Source: UA16 sp002292325
GTDB taxonomy: Bacteria > Bacteroidota > Bacteroidia > Flavobacteriales_D > Sanyastnellaceae
Assembly (NCBI GenBank): GCA_943788645.1
Contig: CALSRC010000001.1
Span: 124,001-188,000 of the forward strand
Direction of reading: 5' to 3'
Length of the DNA: 64,000 bases
A model generated the notes under the pieces. It worked only from the letters and a program-made list of their open reading frames with translations. It was not told where the DNA came from and made no database searches. The first letter of the stretch is position 1. Every line of letters starts with the position of its first letter. Shown piece by piece: positions 53,002 to 61,320 of this stretch. A program made the translations under genes and the position numbers.

Positions 53002-53620
53002 AGAAAGTTATTCTCTCTGGCTACTCCGGTCACGGAAAAGTCGCAAGTGAAATCATTATGTCCTTAGGCCATTCGATTACCGGTTATTTGGAGTCCGAAA
53101 AAAAAAACGAATAACCCTCATAACCTCGCCTTTTTGGGCATCGAAGAGCCTTCACATTTGATGAGATGGACGTCTAGCCATCTATTCTTTGTCGCCTTAG
53201 GGAATAACTTCTTGCGCCAAAGAATTTACCTTTTAATCAAAAGTTATGGAGGTGAGTTCGTCAACGCGATTCACCCCAACCACTCAAATTTCAAAAACTG
53301 CAGAAATTGGAGACGGCGTATTTCTAGGCGTAAATGCCATCATAAACTCAGCTACGAAAATAGAGTGTGGCACCATCATCAATTCCTCTGCAACCGTGGA
53401 GCATGATTGCAATATCGGTTCTTTCGTACACATCGCGCCAGGAGCTGTCTTGGCGGGTGGTGTTAAAATTGGCGCGAATGCATTCGTCGGTGCTAATTCG
53501 ACAATAAAGGAAGGGGTTGTCGTTGGAAATTCTGCTATTATTGGAGCTGGCTCGGTAGTGCTGACGGATGTCCCTGATAACTCCACGTTCGTAGGAAACC
53601 CCGCAAAAGAATTACATTGA
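52998..53620 (+). pseudogene. legH: LegH/PglD-like sugar N-acetyltransferase, two frameshifts
   Basis: Would acetylate the 4-amino group in legionaminic-acid synthesis. Reading from the GTG at 52998 gives KKVILSGYSGHGKVASEII, a PglD-like Rossmann start, then stops at 53112 just after a run of ten A (53098-53107). Removing one A lets the frame continue through NNPHNLAFLGIEEP and SSHLFFVALGNNFLRQRIY to NAIHP. A second shift at CCCC (53274-53277) then breaks it; removing one C continues as TTQISKTAEIGDGVFLG with left-handed beta-helix hexapeptides to 53620. Corrected, it is 206 residues, the normal family length. Both changes are +1 in homopolymers. It may be a pseudogene, a phase-variable gene, a slippage-expressed gene or an assembly error. 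Confidence 0.85.
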
Positions 53621-53622
53621 AA

Positions 53623-54636
53623 ATGCAAACACTCATCATTGCAGAAGCTGGAGTCAACCACAATGGAGATTTGCAAAAAGCACACGAGTTAATTCTAAGG
53701 GCCCATGAATGCGGAGCAGATATTATTAAATTTCAAAGCTTCAAGTCTGAGTTGCTTGTTTCAAAGTCTGCCCAACTTGCTGCTTACCAAAAAAAAGACA
53801 GCCCCCATGCGTCCCAATTTGAACTGCTCAAGTCATTGGAGCTAAGCGAATCGGATCATTATAAACTCAAAAATTATGCCGACGAAATTGGAATCGAATT
53901 CCTTTCGTCTGCTTTTGATTCTGCGGGACTTCTGGAATTGGTCAAGATGGACATTAAAAGAATTAAGATTCCAAGTGGAGAGATTACCAACTATCAATAC
54001 CTGCATCAAGCTGGCCAATGTCGGTTGCCAATAATTATGTCAACGGGCATGTCAAATGACAAGGAAATATCAAGGGCTATATCCGTCCTTTGCAATGCAG
54101 GTATGCCCTTGAATCTTTTGACAATTCTGCACTGCAATACGGAATACCCTACCCCTATGGATGATGTGAATCTTAAGGCCATGCTTCGCATGAAAGAAAG
54201 CCATCGTGTTGAAGTAGGCTATTCTGACCATACGGCTGGAATTGAGGTCCCCATTGCTGCAACGGCCCTGGGAGCGAAGGTTATCGAGAAGCATTTTACA
54301 CTTGACAATCGTCTGCCCGGGCCTGACCATTCGGCTTCATTGGAGCCGTCAGATATGAAGAAGATGGTCACCGCAATTCGCAACATTGAAAAGGCGATTT
54401 CGGGAACCGGCGAAAAAAATCCAAGTAAGAGCGAATTGAAAAACCGATCAGTCGTAAGAAAAAGTTTACACTTGAAGCGTTCACTGAAACCCGGTGAAAA
54501 AATCAATGCTAACGATGTAATTCCATTAAGACCCGGTGATGGGATTTGCCCTATGGATTTGAATCGAGTGATCGGACGTGTTGCGAAACTTGAATTGAAC
54601 GAAGGAACCAAACTAACATGGAATCTTATCCAATAA
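53623..54636 (+). CDS. legI: Legionaminic acid synthase (NeuB family)
   Basis: Condenses 2,4-diacetamido-2,4,6-trideoxymannose with phosphoenolpyruvate to N,N'-diacetyllegionaminic acid. The 337-residue protein has the NeuB TIM-barrel (TLIIAEAGVNHNGDLQKAHELI, KFQSFKSELLVS, CNTEYPTPMDDVN, VGYSDHTAG, EKHFTLDNRLPGPDHSASLEP) and a C-terminal SAF antifreeze-like domain (VVRKSLHLKRSLKPGEKINANDV). Start: ATG at 53623; a TTG at 53617 overlapping the upstream stop is possible. Assignment to LegI rather than NeuB or PseI rests mainly on the LegB/LegC/LegG/PtmE context. Confidence 0.88.
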   Translation: MQTLIIAEAGVNHNGDLQKAHELILRAHECGADIIKFQSFKSELLVSKSAQLAAYQKKDSPHASQFELLKSLELSESDHYKLKNYADEIGIEFLSSAFDSAGLLELVKMDIKRIKIPSGEITNYQYLHQAGQCRLPIIMSTGMSNDKEISRAISVLCNAGMPLNLLTILHCNTEYPTPMDDVNLKAMLRMKESHRVEVGYSDHTAGIEVPIAATALGAKVIEKHFTLDNRLPGPDHSASLEPSDMKKMVTAIRNIEKAISGTGEKNPSKSELKNRSVVRKSLHLKRSLKPGEKINANDVIPLRPGDGICPMDLNRVIGRVAKLELNEGTKLTWNLIQ

Positions 54637-55730
54637 AAGTTGGTGTATTAACCAGTAATCGGGCGGATCTGGGAATATATCATTCGCTGTTACTCGGATT
54701 GGAGAATGAGTCTCGCTTCGAAGTCGAGATTATTGCCTTTGGAAGTCATTTGAGCAAAGAACATGGTAGGACATACGACGAGATCGTAGAAACTTACTCA
54801 CTAAAATCACACACTGTAAAGCACATGCCCGACGGCGATCAGCCCCATGATATTGCAACATCATACGGTGAAACGGTGAAACTTTTTTCAACCTTCTGGA
54901 CCCAAAATACCTACGATTGGATCATTTGCCTTGGTGATAGGTTCGAAATGTCCGCAGCTGTCCAGGCCACAATCCCGTTCAATTTAAAGGTTGCCCATCT
55001 TCACGGAGGAGAAACTACTGTTGGCGCTATTGATAATATATATCGTCATCAAATTAGCTTAGCATGCACTAGACATTTTGTTGCGACCGAAGATTTTGCC
55101 AAAAGAGTGCACGAAATCACACAATCCGCTCATATCTCCGTTGTGGGTGCGCCGTCAATAGAAAACATAAAAGCGCTCCCCCTTCCGTCGTGGCATACGG
55201 TTCAGTCGCGCTTCCAAACACCTAGCGAAGACTTTGTAATGGTAACCATTCATCCTGAAACCGTTTCAAAAAAAGATAACCAAGAATTCGCAAAGCAATT
55301 TTTCTCCGCGTTAGAAGAACTTTCCAGCGAAATCTCGATCCTTATCACGTCAACGAACGCAGACACGTATAGCTCGTATTTTCAAGAAGGTATAATTGAC
55401 CTGAAAAACCGCTTCCCCGGGCAGATTTTCGTTCAAAAATCCTTAGGTAAATTAAATTATTTTCGCGCTTTAAGCGAAGCTAAGGCTCTTTTGGGCAACA
55501 GCTCAAGCGCCATAATTGAGGCAGCATCGTTTGGTGCGTGGGCTGTAAACGTTGGAAAGCGTCAGCTAGGTCGTCCACAAAGCGGAAACGTAATTAATGT
55601 TGATTTTAATTCGCAACAAATCATTGATGCTACTCGTATAGTGATTGAAAAGAAGCCGTTCCGTGGCTTAAATATTTATTGGAAAGGCAATACCGCTCAG
55701 ACAATAATCAAAAAGTTACTCGATGCCTGA
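54618..55730 (+). CDS. legG: NDP-sugar hydrolysing 2-epimerase (LegG/NeuC family)
   Basis: Removes the nucleotide and inverts C2 to give the mannose-type substrate for LegI. The 370-residue UDP-GlcNAc-2-epimerase-fold protein has VGVLTSNRADLGIYHSLL, CLGDRFEMSAAVQATIP, LHGGETTVGAIDNIYRHQIS, and GNSSSAIIEAASFGAWAVNVGKRQ. It overlaps legI by 19 bp and ptmE by 8 bp. Confidence 0.88.
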   Translation: MESYPIKVGVLTSNRADLGIYHSLLLGLENESRFEVEIIAFGSHLSKEHGRTYDEIVETYSLKSHTVKHMPDGDQPHDIATSYGETVKLFSTFWTQNTYDWIICLGDRFEMSAAVQATIPFNLKVAHLHGGETTVGAIDNIYRHQISLACTRHFVATEDFAKRVHEITQSAHISVVGAPSIENIKALPLPSWHTVQSRFQTPSEDFVMVTIHPETVSKKDNQEFAKQFFSALEELSSEISILITSTNADTYSSYFQEGIIDLKNRFPGQIFVQKSLGKLNYFRALSEAKALLGNSSSAIIEAASFGAWAVNVGKRQLGRPQSGNVINVDFNSQQIIDATRIVIEKKPFRGLNIYWKGNTAQTIIKKLLDA

Positions 55731-56769
55731 TTTCTCAATGCACTTCGTCGCGCCTTCAGATTCAATCAAATGTGCGCTAGAAAGGATTGATAAACTTGGT
55801 AAGTTTGGAACCCTTTTCGTCATTGATGTGCAACAACGACTTGTTGGAACACTCACGGATGGTGATATACGACGCGGCCTAATTAAAGGTCTAAAAACCT
55901 CAAATTTAGTTTCCGAATGTATGAACCGTTCGCCTGTCTCAATAAAAGCAGACACCTCGTCCGTCGAACAAATCGTGTCGTTACGAGCATCTGGAATCGC
56001 ATTGATTCCAGTTGTGTCAAAACTCTTTGAGGTTGTAGATGTTTTGAACCTTCATGAACAAAGATCGCTGTTGCCAATAGATGCGGTTATCATGGCTGGA
56101 GGAAAGGGTATTAGGCTCCGGCCTTTAACTGAGAACACTCCAAAACCACTTCTCATGGTCGGAGAAAAGCCTATAATGAAACACAACCTGGACAGGTTAA
56201 TGACATTTGGTATCAAAAATTACTGGGTGTCAGTAAATTATTTAGGAGAAAAAATCATCGATTACTTTGGTAATGGAAGAAAAGAAAATATTTCAATTAA
56301 GTACCTGCATGAGCGTCTGCCGCTTGGAACGATAGGGTCCGCTTCGCTTGTTGAAAATTTTATAAATGAAGATGTGCTTGTCACAAATTCAGATCTTTTG
56401 ACGAAGGTTGACTACGAAAAATTCTACTTGGATTTTAAATCTCAAAATGCTGATATGTCCGTCCTTTCGATTCCTTATGAACAAAACATTCCTTTTGCTG
56501 TGATGGACACTGCTGACAGTAAGGTTTTATCCTTTACAGAGAAGCCCACATATACTCATTTCACAAATGGCGGGGTCTACTTAATCAAACGTCACCTTCT
56601 GGAGGGTCTGAAAGAAAATCAATATTTTGATGCAACAGACTTAATGCAAAAGGTCATTGATAACGGACAGAAGCTTATTCACTTTCCAAGCCAAGAATAT
56701 TGGTTAGACATTGGCAGTCACTCTGATTACCTAAGGGCACAGCAAGACATCCAAAACCTCGATTTATGA
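55723..56769 (+). CDS. ptmE: Sugar-1-phosphate nucleotidyltransferase with CBS pair (PtmE-like)
   Basis: In Campylobacter PtmE makes GDP-glucosamine from GlcN-1-P and GTP, starting the GDP-linked legionaminic pathway. The 348-residue protein has two N-terminal CBS motifs (LFVIDVQQRLVGTLTDGDIRRGLIKG, then SSVEQIVSLRASGIALIPVV). A nucleotidyltransferase domain follows, with VIMAGGKGIRLRPLTENTPKPLLMVGEKP, LVTNSDLLTKV and FTEKPTYTHFTNGGVYLI. The fusion order matches PtmE. It starts 8 bp inside legG and ends as ATGA at legF. Confidence 0.85.
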   Translation: MPDFSMHFVAPSDSIKCALERIDKLGKFGTLFVIDVQQRLVGTLTDGDIRRGLIKGLKTSNLVSECMNRSPVSIKADTSSVEQIVSLRASGIALIPVVSKLFEVVDVLNLHEQRSLLPIDAVIMAGGKGIRLRPLTENTPKPLLMVGEKPIMKHNLDRLMTFGIKNYWVSVNYLGEKIIDYFGNGRKENISIKYLHERLPLGTIGSASLVENFINEDVLVTNSDLLTKVDYEKFYLDFKSQNADMSVLSIPYEQNIPFAVMDTADSKVLSFTEKPTYTHFTNGGVYLIKRHLLEGLKENQYFDATDLMQKVIDNGQKLIHFPSQEYWLDIGSHSDYLRAQQDIQNLDL

Positions 56770-57461
56770 CGAATGCTGTGGCAATAATTCCTGCACGAAA
56801 AGGATCAAAAGGTGTTCCCGGAAAAAATGTAAAGCTCTTGGGCAACATTCCATTAATTGCACACACAATTATCGAAGCAAAAAAAGTCATTAGTCCCGAT
56901 AGAATCTTCGTCTCCACAGATTCTACTCAGATAGCGGATATTGCCAATGAATATGGTGTTCGCCCGAGTGTGCTGCGACCTGAAAGCCTGAGTCTTGATG
57001 AAACGCCGATGCACGATGTTTTACTGCATGCTCTTGATTTCTTTCATACGAGCGTGCCTTTTTCACATGACGACCCCGTCTTATTACTGCAACCGACGAG
57101 CCCCTTTCGCACTGCAACTCATATTCGTGAAGCACTTGATTTATTTGATAACGATTGCGAAGCCTTGGTGTCGGTAAAATCCGCAAAATGCAATCCATAT
57201 TTCGATATACTTGAAGTGAATAACGGTGGGTGGCTAACGAGGTCGAAACCGAGTAATGTTACAAGGCGTCAAGATGCGCCAGAGGTTTTTCAGATCAACG
57301 GCGCTATTTATATATCAACCAGCCGGAGATTAAAAGAGTCCCCATTGCATAAGATGGAAAAGATTAAGAAATATGAGATGTCCATCGAAAACTCTATTGA
57401 CATCGATAACACCATCGACTGGGAACTAGCGGAAATAATAAGTGCGAGAAAGTGCTCCTAG
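56766..57461 (+). CDS. legF: CMP-legionaminic acid synthetase (LegF/NeuA family)
   Basis: Activates the nonulosonic acid with CTP. The 231-residue protein has the CMP-NeuAc synthetase signatures AIIPARKGSKGVPGKNVKLLG (N-terminal), LLQPTSPFRTATHIREAL, and EVFQINGAIYI near the end, with an IDNTIDWELAE terminal motif. It is the last gene of the operon, converging with the broken transferase gene after only 13 bases. Specificity for legionaminate is inferred from the context. Confidence 0.88.
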   Translation: MTNAVAIIPARKGSKGVPGKNVKLLGNIPLIAHTIIEAKKVISPDRIFVSTDSTQIADIANEYGVRPSVLRPESLSLDETPMHDVLLHALDFFHTSVPFSHDDPVLLLQPTSPFRTATHIREALDLFDNDCEALVSVKSAKCNPYFDILEVNNGGWLTRSKPSNVTRRQDAPEVFQINGAIYISTSRRLKESPLHKMEKIKKYEMSIENSIDIDNTIDWELAEIISARKCS

Positions 57462-57474
57462 TGTCCTCTGTAAA

Positions 57475-58906
57475 TCATTGGTTTCTCTCGAGGAAATCCA
57501 TAATTCTCAGAAGACCTCTTCCGTCGTTCTTATAAAAAAGCCTCTCAACGAACTGATCTCGTGAAGGTCCGTTCTCAATCACTAATGCTGAATTAAGCGC
57601 ATCGATAAGCTGTTCAATGTTCATTACCTGAACACCTACTTTGGCCTCAATCCAGCCCATAATATCTTCTATTAGATAATCCAGCACGATCATTGGTTTA
57701 TTGAATTGGATAAATTCCGAACCAACCGTTGAAAATGCGACAATTAGCATCTCACAGTCGGCCATTTGATCATAAAGCGGTGTTTTCCAATCAACCGTAT
57801 AATTCTGCAATCCCTGTTCATCTGCAATTCTCTTGAAAACGGCGTCACCTCTCTCTGACGGATGTGGCCGAACAATCAACCTATACCCTTTTGCATTTGT
57901 AGTTACGGCTGTGAAAACATCACGAATGTAGCGCAACCGAAGCCCCTCATTTTTTATCGGCTGGCTAGCGAAGAGTATTGTCCTTTCTATTTTGAATTCT
58001 TTAAGAATTTGAAACCGTTCAATTCTTCCCGTAATCACCAAACTTTCCGGTGTATATCCACCATCACGCACGAGTAGATCCTTAAAGAGAGACCCCCATA
58101 AAAATGTCTTTTTCGGCAAAAAACGGCTTTTTAATGTACTCTCCGTACATGTAGGCCGGTGAGGATGGTGCTATATTACCATGCTGAACGGCATAGACGT
58201 CAACCTTGTTAGCCCTTGCTGCGTACTGAATCACTTTTTGTTGTGGGCTGTTTTCATCAGATAAAATAATTCTCGTCACACCTGATTTCCTGAAGTAGCG
58301 ACGAAAGGCGTGAAATCGAAAGTTGCAAATAAGAAAGTTGGCAGTGCCATTTTTCAGCATTCGATCCCAAAGAACTTGTTCTTTTTCGTTAATTATGCTT
58401 TTTGCAACGGCACTTTTCAATTTCTTAAATAGTCTACGAAATCTCCACAGATCATAGACCCACGCACTCGATAAAATGTAGTTCAAAAAGATCCCATCTG
58501 AACTGGGCGATTCAAGGGTTTGATTGATGTGGTTGATTTTTGTTGTTGTGATCTCCCTATTCATTATAAATTGAACGTTCATGCCTTCAATAGATTCGAA
58601 TGGCAGGATACTGCTGTCCTCTATTATTCTTCGGTTAATGAAAAATTGTGTTCTCGCTGGTTTTTCGCTCTTTCGAAATACTTCCGAGACAAGAATTAAA
58701 AACTCTGAATAAATAAGGTGAAAAATGGATGGTTTACGATTCGATTTTTTCGCTTGGTTTTCTTCTAGGTTCACTAAAGAGAAATACAACCGAAAAGTCT
58801 CCAAGAACCAGATGTTATATCCCGCGTTTTTCTCAAAATCCGCAAATAATTCAAACCTAGCATTATAAAAGTCGGCTATTCGCTTCTTTGCTTGATTTGA
58901 ATTCAT
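57475..58906 (-). pseudogene. Surface-carbohydrate transferase-like gene, split by a frameshift
   Basis: Two open frames (58906-58082 and 58119-57475) look like halves of one protein of about 475 residues. The first ends at a stop just after a five-base G run (CCCCC at 58093-58097 on the plus strand). Removing one base joins KKPFFAEKDIFMG to SLFKDLLVRDGGYTPES. The upstream half has VYAVQHGNIAPSSPAYMYGEY and the downstream half LVITGRIERF, YRLIVRPHPSERGD and STVGSEFIQFNKPMIVLDY. This is the layout of GT-B enzymes and of surface-carbohydrate proteins found beside sialic-acid-type genes. It may transfer legionaminic acid, an inference from position. Its ATG overlaps the histidine kinase stop by one base (TGATG). 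Confidence 0.75.
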
Positions 58907-60381
58907 CAAACTTGAATTAGAAATTCGCTTCCCAACACTTCGCTACCACCCACACTGATTCTCCCGCTGTGGTACTCCTCAATGATGCGCTTGCATAAAG
59001 AGAGTCCCAAACCCCAACCTCGCGGTTTGGTCGTAAAGCCTGGTTGGAAAATCTCTTTGCGTTTGGCTTTCGGAATTCCAGGCCCCGTATCCGATACCGT
59101 GACCAGCACGTCACCCTCTTCTCCTGCCTTCAGTCCGACTTGAATTTTACCCTCACCGTCCATGGCGTCTACGGCGTTTCGAATGAGGTTCTCAAGCACC
59201 CAACTGAACAGGGGTGGGCTCAACGCTGCTTGGAGGTTCCGGTCGGCGGGCTCGAAGGTCAGCTCAACATTCTTTGAAACCCGCGGCCTCATGTACTCTA
59301 CAGTCGATTCAATCACCTCGGCGACTTCTTGTTTTTTTAGAATCGGTTTCGAACCAATCTTGCTGAACCGATCCACGACGGTATTGAGGCGAACGATATC
59401 CCGGTTCATTTCTTCGAGGTAATCCTTCCGCACCCCTTGATCTTCCAGCAAACCCACCCAAGCCATCAAAGAACTCAGCGGCGTACCCAATTGATGCGCA
59501 GTTTCCTTGGCCATTCCCACCCAGACTTGGTCTTGTTCCGCTCGGCGAAAACTACTGAAAATGAGGTATGCGACAAAGGTGAAAACAGCGATGAGCACCA
59601 GCTGGGCCAGCGGATAATAGCGCAATTGGGTTAAGATGACCGAATCCGCATAATAAATGTAATGGCGGCCTTCGCCCGGTAAATCCACCTCAATCGGCTC
59701 ATTGGAACCGGCCATCCCGGCGAGCAGAGATTGCAATCTTTCTGGCTGTGCAACAGCCGCGGAATCGACGCGTTGATATCGGATTACCCGGGTTTGGGTG
59801 CTGTCGGTCATGACAACTGGAACAGAGGCGCTATTGATGACCGTTTCACTGATGAATGAATCAATCAGATCCTGCATGACATCTTTGAGCTCACTGAATC
59901 GTACGCTTTCGCTCCAATAGATCGTGTGCCCAACATCTTCGAAAACAATGGGGTCATTGTCCGTTTGTATCGCCGATTTAAGCGAATCCAGGTTCATGTT
60001 TTCGGGCACATTCACGCGATAAAGCAGCTCATCGCTGTCGTCATAAATCAGGACGGGAATGGTCTTATTGGACCAGAGGTAATCCGTCACGAACGTCAAA
60101 TCCATCCCCTGCGGCGGATTATTGATGAGCCGATAGGCGTCTGCGAGCCGATCTGCCTTTTGCCGCTCTTCGTTGCCCAATTCCTCAAACAGTTGCTGTG
60201 TATACCCTACGAGCTCAGCGCGTTGAACAATCGCCTCAGACCACAACCGAACCTTCGTCTGCTCTTCTGATTTGATGCGCTGAGCCATGTCATTGGAATA
60301 CCAAATCGTAGCCACTACGATGACCGCTGCCGCCACGAGAAGCACGCGCTTCCAACGTTGTTTGTTGGAGTAGACGTTCAT
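58906..60381 (-). CDS. Membrane-bound histidine kinase
   Basis: A 491-residue sensor. There are two membrane helices (about residues 13-30 and 255-275) around a periplasmic domain of about 220 residues. The cytosolic HisKA region has the phospho-acceptor His in MAKETAHQLGTPLSSLMAW. The HATPase_c domain has the N-box ENLIRNAVDAMD, DTGPGIP, and a late GWGLGLSLCKRI box. No response regulator is adjacent; the nearest in the window is the LytTR gene at 13.2 kb, probably unrelated. It starts three bases after the PorP/SprF stop, and its stop overlaps the start of the broken carbohydrate gene. Confidence 0.93.
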   Translation of the reverse strand: MNVYSNKQRWKRVLLVAAAVIVVATIWYSNDMAQRIKSEEQTKVRLWSEAIVQRAELVGYTQQLFEELGNEERQKADRLADAYRLINNPPQGMDLTFVTDYLWSNKTIPVLIYDDSDELLYRVNVPENMNLDSLKSAIQTDNDPIVFEDVGHTIYWSESVRFSELKDVMQDLIDSFISETVINSASVPVVMTDSTQTRVIRYQRVDSAAVAQPERLQSLLAGMAGSNEPIEVDLPGEGRHYIYYADSVILTQLRYYPLAQLVLIAVFTFVAYLIFSSFRRAEQDQVWVGMAKETAHQLGTPLSSLMAWVGLLEDQGVRKDYLEEMNRDIVRLNTVVDRFSKIGSKPILKKQEVAEVIESTVEYMRPRVSKNVELTFEPADRNLQAALSPPLFSWVLENLIRNAVDAMDGEGKIQVGLKAGEEGDVLVTVSDTGPGIPKAKRKEIFQPGFTTKPRGWGLGLSLCKRIIEEYHSGRISVGGSEVLGSEFLIQV

Positions 60382-60384
60382 TCG

Positions 60385-61320
60385 TTAGTTGTATGCAGGA
60401 CAAGGAATGCTGCGACCGATGGTGCGGCCAGAGCAAGCATTGATTCCAATGACGATTTCGTGCGAACTGGGTCCAGATCCACTCAACGGGGAGACGTTGA
60501 GTTCATATGCATAACCAATGCTCAGGTAGTCCAATATCTTCGCTTGGGCTGCAACAATGAGAGCGCTTTGTGTACGGTAACCGAGCCCAACGCCCACCAA
60601 CCCGTCGTATTTAAAAAGTCCCAAAACCTCCGCTGCGGGCGGAACCCCCGAACCCAAACGTGCCTGAGCTGACGGTAAAAACATCCAACGCCCGTCCAAC
60701 TCCACTTCCGAACCTCCCGTCACGACCAGGTGACGTCGGAGTTTTCCATACTGGCTGATCTTTTCCATGGAAGCTTCCGTGACATTTTGAATCGTCAACC
60801 CCGCGTACATGGTTCTGTTGTAGTACCACAAGCTGGCATCAATCATAGGCACAATAAACTGCTGACTTCCAAAGACAGCAGGATCGTTGGCAACCTGCAA
60901 CTCAGGCATATCCAGCATGCTCATATCCAGCCGATGCTGAAAAAATCCCGCGCTCAAACCGGCCGCCAGGCGAGCACCGTTGGTCAAACGTAAATTGTAA
61001 GCGTATGCCGCGTTCACAGCGTTGTAGCCCCATGCGCCCGCCTCATCGGATTCAACTCGAATTCCAAACCCATGAAAGTCATCCCCTTGACCGGGCATTT
61101 GTCCGTGCAAGTTGGCAAAAGCTGTTTGGGGAGCACCTTCAATACCCGACCATTGATTTCGGTACCCCATGTGAAGGTCCATGCACCCCAGCACCCCCGC
61201 CGCGGCTGGATGATCTTGAAACGGATTCATCATCGCTGTGGCGCGCACCGGAAATTGCTGCGCAAGAGCGGTTGTTGCGCCAACCATGACAGCGAAGCCA
61301 AGTAGAATAAACTGTTTCAT
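60385..61320 (-). CDS. PorP/SprF-family outer-membrane protein
   Basis: A 311-residue outer-membrane barrel that anchors T9SS-secreted CHU_C-type proteins. The signal peptide ends TALAQQ. MMNPFQDHPAAAG and MGYRNQWSGIEGAPQTAFANLHGQM are characteristic, as is the late YLSIGYAYELNVSPLSG-type strand pair. It overlaps the upstream CHU_C-protein gene by 4 bp (ATGA), the common cargo/SprF pairing in Bacteroidota. It is followed by the histidine kinase after 3 bp. Confidence 0.93.
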   Translation of the reverse strand: MKQFILLGFAVMVGATTALAQQFPVRATAMMNPFQDHPAAAGVLGCMDLHMGYRNQWSGIEGAPQTAFANLHGQMPGQGDDFHGFGIRVESDEAGAWGYNAVNAAYAYNLRLTNGARLAAGLSAGFFQHRLDMSMLDMPELQVANDPAVFGSQQFIVPMIDASLWYYNRTMYAGLTIQNVTEASMEKISQYGKLRRHLVVTGGSEVELDGRWMFLPSAQARLGSGVPPAAEVLGLFKYDGLVGVGLGYRTQSALIVAAQAKILDYLSIGYAYELNVSPLSGSGPSSHEIVIGINACSGRTIGRSIPCPAYN

